The notes beneath the pieces are model-generated. The model did not search any database. It had not been told where the DNA came from and saw only the letters and a list, made by a program, of their open reading frames with translations. The position numbers were made by a program, and so were the translations under genes. Below are positions 16,101 through 16,898 of a DNA stretch of 16,898 nt, one piece after another (the first letter of the stretch is position 1; each line of letters opens with the position of its first letter). This stretch comes from an uncultured Lachnospiraceae bacterium (GTDB taxonomy: Bacteria; Bacillota; Clostridia; Lachnospirales; Lachnospiraceae). The stretch covers positions 1 to 16,898 of the forward strand of contig CACYBJ010000059.1 of assembly GCA_902772565.1 (NCBI GenBank). The letters run 5' to 3'.

Positions 16101-16707
16101 CGTATTCTATTTCCTGCTTTTCAAATTCCACCGTTAACGGAACCTTCCTGTGAGTAGCCACAAGGAACTGCTCCATAGCTATATCGACAGAGGGACTCTT
16201 AAGAAGTCTTTCTCTTAAGAAGGCACTCTTCTTTTCATGATAATTGATAAAACCGGAGAACTCCTCGGATGCAAAGAGTTTTCTTGCGGCAGTCCAGTTG
16301 CTCTTGGCAAGGTCTGCGAAATCTCTCATGTTCTTTACCGGTCCGTTGATTGAAATAAGAACCGGAGGAGTCACCGTAAATGTGTAAGGAAGGCGGATTT
16401 CACCGCAGTCGGTTACAAAGCCCAGTTCGCCGGTAATCTTGTCTCCCACCTGTGCATACTCGGCATTGACGGAAACCTCTATTACGCTTTCACTTCCCAC
16501 AAACTGTCCCGTAAGAACGGTAACCTTTGGGTTGGATGAGAACACAAGGCCCTTCATTCTCATGTCGGCATCGTTTCCGACGGTAATTCCCACATTCTGA
16601 CGCTTACCCATCTCGACGCCGAGAGTGATTCTGTCATCACTTAAAATAATGCGCGGAAGGTCAAAATTCATCCGTCCTTTTGAAAGCTGTTCGATTTTTT
16701 CTTTCAT
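13168..16707 (-). CDS. giant 1179-residue Ig-like plus helical-solenoid protein (DUF5717-like)
   Basis: This is a very large cytoplasmic-looking protein without signal peptide or membrane helix. Residues ~20-115 alternate hydrophobic and polar positions in short strands (ITLGVEMG, SVIEVSVNAEYAQVGDKITG, IRLPYTFTV), like an Ig/beta-sandwich. A second strand-rich domain spans ~190-290. From ~310 to ~1080 it is almost entirely paired helices with TPR/solenoid character (examples: SPLMYLYAARILNTEP, RGKLAGLLILREQYDAAYRL). A short strand-rich C-terminal domain (~1085-1150) and a helix close it. No catalytic motif is evident. It is the first gene of its operon, with AAGGAGG 10 bases before the ATG and a promoter 50 bases upstream. 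An 18-base gap leads to the Hsp70-like gene. I recall this architecture as DUF5717, unchecked. A scaffold or client-handling role for the Hsp70-like ATPase is inferred. Confidence 0.82.
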   Translation of the reverse strand: MKEKIEQLSKGRMNFDLPRIILSDDRITLGVEMGKRQNVGITVGNDADMRMKGLVFSSNPKVTVLTGQFVGSESVIEVSVNAEYAQVGDKITGELGFVTDCGEIRLPYTFTVTPPVLISINGPVKNMRDFADLAKSNWTAARKLFASEEFSGFINYHEKKSAFLRERLLKSPSVDIAMEQFLVATHRKVPLTVEFEKQEIEYDCGLSNFSDSIKIKKNTWGFISLNVACDMPFMDPDRELIRNEDFIGDEYDLKYVIYPERMAEGTNFCTLSITGCGVSAEIGLTARIPHADPNSYIRERRLKNIGIRLTENLIAHEMNAIPVGRFVSEGQALMDDYEGIEGADAVFANLVRALLLKVAGKESPAVALLQSVTGNNEAVFTPFTKGLSYYLEARLNPEVKDVSLEKIYALQDANPEEYSLVLLSFLLEDRFTKNVKLGFDELNALYNAGCNSPLMYLYAARILNTEPLLLKDTGDFETRAIYFALKHNYCSRDVARQYTSLVLRNGNFLKIHYNILTAVYERFQLKDTLLAICQMLIRNYKKDNAYFKWYRRGVEENLRIGDLYEYYMYAHSGDFEEDLDQSVLMYYVYNSKLNERKLAYLYANIVLHKDSNPIVYENYKEKIRLFASQLMRDGKNNSALSIIYNDCLSDDASADRYDEYLHKVIFRNEIECENPLMRFVCVAHRELDDEMVVPLINGQAQIDIFSENYKVFLLDAANNRYVPDDNTKIEKLISDDSLVKKAYACNRDKDDLIVCLADRAHRMRKYDQVSVDLRKQLLTLNNVSAYASETMLAELVLYFYDHAQDEITEEDIEKLEYKLLTPARRGKLAGLLILREQYDAAYRLMSECGYEDVDIKLLEKFATSLPQQQLGSFDKLISDIMYYLFLAGRRDEKIVSYLDSFYNGMTGDMYDIWQVGVDMKLATSDMDERLLAQILFTESFLPYAEKVYAHYHRRMRDRSLARAYFNFLAYKYLVFDVPLTKNSIDNMRRDSYYETNDIVLLALLKNYAVTPDLTQDEIDFAKNWLDVLNSRGKILPCFMNFAKYFRIPEDMEDKVYISYKSNPSHRVIINLLTRVDGRKTIREEAMRDVCYGMFVKEIVLFAGESVDYIITDDDGKNVTQSERFTVTGNFVSSAGGKSRFARINAIINARNSRDKSKSVELLNEYVKNEFAISQLFREI

Positions 16708-16755
16708 TGAATTCTGTCCTCCTTGCCTGATTTAGGGTAAAACATACCAAATTGT

Positions 16756-16784
16756 ATTTTATCAAAAGGGAGGCTTTTATTCAA
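16756..16784 (-). promoter_or_regulatory. sigma-A type promoter for the giant-protein/Hsp70-like operon
   Basis: On the minus strand TTGAAT (-35, 16784-16779) and TAAAAT (-10, 16761-16756) are separated by exactly 17 bases. They match the consensus at 4 of 6 and 5 of 6 positions. The predicted start of transcription is near 16749, giving a 5' UTR of about 42 bases that contains the AAGGAGG ribosome binding site (16724-16718). No operator or leader structure is obvious. Confidence 0.7.
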
Positions 16785-16800
16785 TATCAAATCGGCACGT

Positions 16801-16898
16801 AGAAGCAGATTATTCGCGGGGAGAGCGGAGCGGATCAAGTGGTTATCGTCGGAGCGAATGCAATGGGTGCCGGATCAGGTGGCATGCCCGCGAAGGCA
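16801..16898. repeat. intergenic repeat/inverted-repeat region upstream of the promoter
   Basis: This GC-richer stretch at the window edge lies upstream of the operon promoter. It holds an 8-bp inverted repeat, TTCGCGGG (16813-16820) and CCCGCGAA (16887-16894). Within it is a direct repeat, GGATCAAGTGG (16832-16842) and GGATCAGGTGG (16872-16882), 10 of 11 bases identical and 40 bases apart. Short frames are open on both strands, but none has a start with a ribosome binding site and recognisable protein sequence. It looks like a non-coding repeat element or the end of a neighbouring feature outside the window. Confidence 0.4.

Noticed and set aside
16835..16897. 3' end of another minus-strand protein gene entering from the window edge
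   Set aside because: A short open frame ends at TGA 16837-16835, but it is proline/alanine-rich without a recognisable match and lies over repeats. There is too little sequence to support it.
1..16898. Defence island, prophage or transposon
   Set aside because: No transposase, integrase, restriction, CRISPR or toxin-antitoxin signature is visible. Gene content and order look chromosomal and uniform in strand.

Overview
The window reads as a chromosomal segment of a low-to-moderate GC, Gram-positive anaerobe of the class Clostridia, most likely family Lachnospiraceae. The basis is the protein families, the Bacillus-like ywlC-ywlE-rpiB-atp gene order, strong AGGAGG-type ribosome binding sites, and several proteins of a kind I know only as conserved uncharacterised Lachnospiraceae families. 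Every gene I can support lies on the minus strand, so transcription runs from position 16898 towards position 1. I see no rRNA, tRNA, CRISPR array, insertion sequence or phage gene.

In transcription order, the first block (16784 to 8353) starts at a good sigma-A type promoter. It encodes a giant 1179-residue beta-plus-helical-solenoid protein, a compact divergent Hsp70-like ATPase, a 274-residue TPR-like protein overlapping it by one base (TAATG), and then valS only 34 bases further on. The first three look like one functional unit and are the best candidate here for an uncharacterised system. The family resemblance (DUF5717 and DUF5716 type, from memory) is known to me, but no function is.

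A 130-base intergenic stretch with two related hairpin units (8231-8359) separates valS from a second block (8220 to 5251). This block holds a 46-residue small protein coupled by an ATGA overlap to a membrane protein with TPRs on both sides of one transmembrane helix, a secreted protein anchored by a C-terminal helix, and a 73-residue protein. Next, a structured leader precedes a methylglyoxal-synthase homologue (5081-4668) in which four known catalytic positions are substituted. A clean rho-independent terminator follows it.

The third block (4525 to 1) encodes citrate synthase, Sua5/YwlC threonylcarbamoyl-AMP synthase, a YwlE-position phosphatase homologue that has lost its nucleophilic cysteine and its phosphate-binding arginine, and ribose-5-phosphate isomerase B. 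It then runs into the ATP synthase operon: AtpZ, a subunit-I-like protein with an acidic N-terminal extension, and atpB, which is cut by the window edge. Gene spacing is tight (0 to 12 bases, or overlaps of 10 to 23 bases), so the block is probably one transcription unit.

All assignments rest on reading motifs by eye. No database search was run.
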